From Lentimicrobiaceae bacterium (GTDB taxonomy: Bacteria > Bacteroidota > Bacteroidia > Bacteroidales > JAGONC01), in assembly GCA_017993235.1 (NCBI GenBank), contig JAGONC010000018.1, positions 1 to 61,802 of the forward strand: DNA of 61,802 nt, in the 5' to 3' direction. The stretch's first letter is position 1, and the number at the start of each line of letters is the position of its first letter. Positions 61,680-61,802 of the stretch are shown piece after piece. The position numbers were made by a program, and so were the translations under genes. The notes under the pieces are model-generated. The model was not told where the DNA came from and did not search any database. It saw only the letters and a program-made list of their open reading frames with translations.

Positions 61680-61751
61680 AAATCCGGAGCAAAATGTACC
61701 ACCAAATCCGGAGTAAAGTGTACCAGTAAATCCGGAGCAAAGTGTACCACT
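61680..61751. mobile_element. three 24-bp terminal-type repeats of an IS21-like element
   Basis: AAATCCGGAGCAAARTGTACCA-type units begin at 61680, 61704 and 61728, in exact 24-bp register. Bacteroidota IS21-family elements carry such multiple terminal repeats (TGGTACACTTTGCTCCGGA on the other strand). Because 24 is a multiple of three, they extend the hydrolase frame (VHFAPDLL, VHFTPDLV, VHFAPDF) through the window edge. The rest of the element would lie beyond 61802. Confidence 0.65.
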
Positions 61752-61802
61752 TTTTGAAGGATTAAAAGGGACCGGTTATTCGAGATTAGATCAACCCGGG
61801 CC

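Noticed and set aside
61680..61751. CRISPR array
   Set aside because: The three 24-bp units are contiguous, without spacers, and there are no cas genes.

Overview
The window looks like a chromosomal segment of a Bacteroidota bacterium, probably Bacteroidales-like and living in low oxygen. The evidence is two SusC/BtuB-type TonB receptors with N-terminal carboxypeptidase-like domains, an unusually long Bacteroidota-type IspG, many lipoproteins, weak Shine-Dalgarno sequences and several TAnnTTTG-type -7 promoter elements, together with cytochrome bd, radical SAM and MinD/NifX-type anaerobe proteins. Genus cannot be assigned from sequence reading alone.

Layout. 1-3.5 kb: cytochrome bd oxidase (cydA tail, cydB, and a 33-residue single-TM protein that may be a CydX-like subunit), an AraC-type regulator and a ferritin-like DUF2202 lipoprotein. 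3.7-10.6 kb: a tightly overlapping six-gene operon of PqqD-like protein, ATP-grasp ligase, PLP decarboxylase with a RiPP-leader-like N-terminus, urea-transporter/M23-peptidase fusion, TPR/beta-barrel outer membrane protein and TPR protein. I know of no described pathway with this composition. 10.8-20 kb: housekeeping and accessory genes (ispG with an in-frame palindromic insertion, rlmI, a methyltransferase, a GH2 beta-mannosidase, a YgjP-type protease, a truncated REP-associated transposase beside a REP hairpin, a class V aminotransferase). 20-25.5 kb: a complete RND efflux operon. 25.5-33 kb: exported superoxide dismutase, a ridA pseudogene, PLP enzyme, membrane lipid genes, cupin and a TonB receptor.

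33-38.4 kb and 46.7-51.3 kb: two loci that appear to form one metal/Fe-S cofactor regulon. Each has a DUF134 regulator and a DUF5320 protein. The first adds CobO, a radical SAM protein, an MBL-fold protein and a DUF89/ARMT1-like protein. The second adds two NifX-like proteins, a NifU-like scaffold, a CGGC protein, two MinD ATPases with ferredoxin inserts and a ferredoxin, resembling the orange-protein (ORP) type clusters of anaerobes. A palindrome of the form ATGAAC-N4-GTTCAT lies in the promoter regions of the first DUF134 gene, the first DUF5320 gene and the second DUF134 operon. I propose it as the DUF134 operator. 38.8-44.5 kb: a probable copper-handling operon (peroxiredoxin, TonB receptor, MmpS-like lipoprotein, MbnP-like, MbnH/di-haem peroxidase-like). 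44.6-46.7 kb: a trans-sulfuration PLP enzyme and a DapA-family aldolase.

51.7-53.6 kb: tandem isochorismatase-fold hydrolases and ogt. 53.8-60.2 kb: an AT-richer, recently acquired region with a 107-bp nested palindrome, tyrosine recombinase, excisionase-like protein, a replication-initiator-like protein with internal 50-nt direct repeats, a DUF5131 protein and decayed fragments. 60.3 kb to the end: an ADP-ribosylglycohydrolase gene whose 5' side abuts three 24-bp repeats that look like the end of an IS21-family element.
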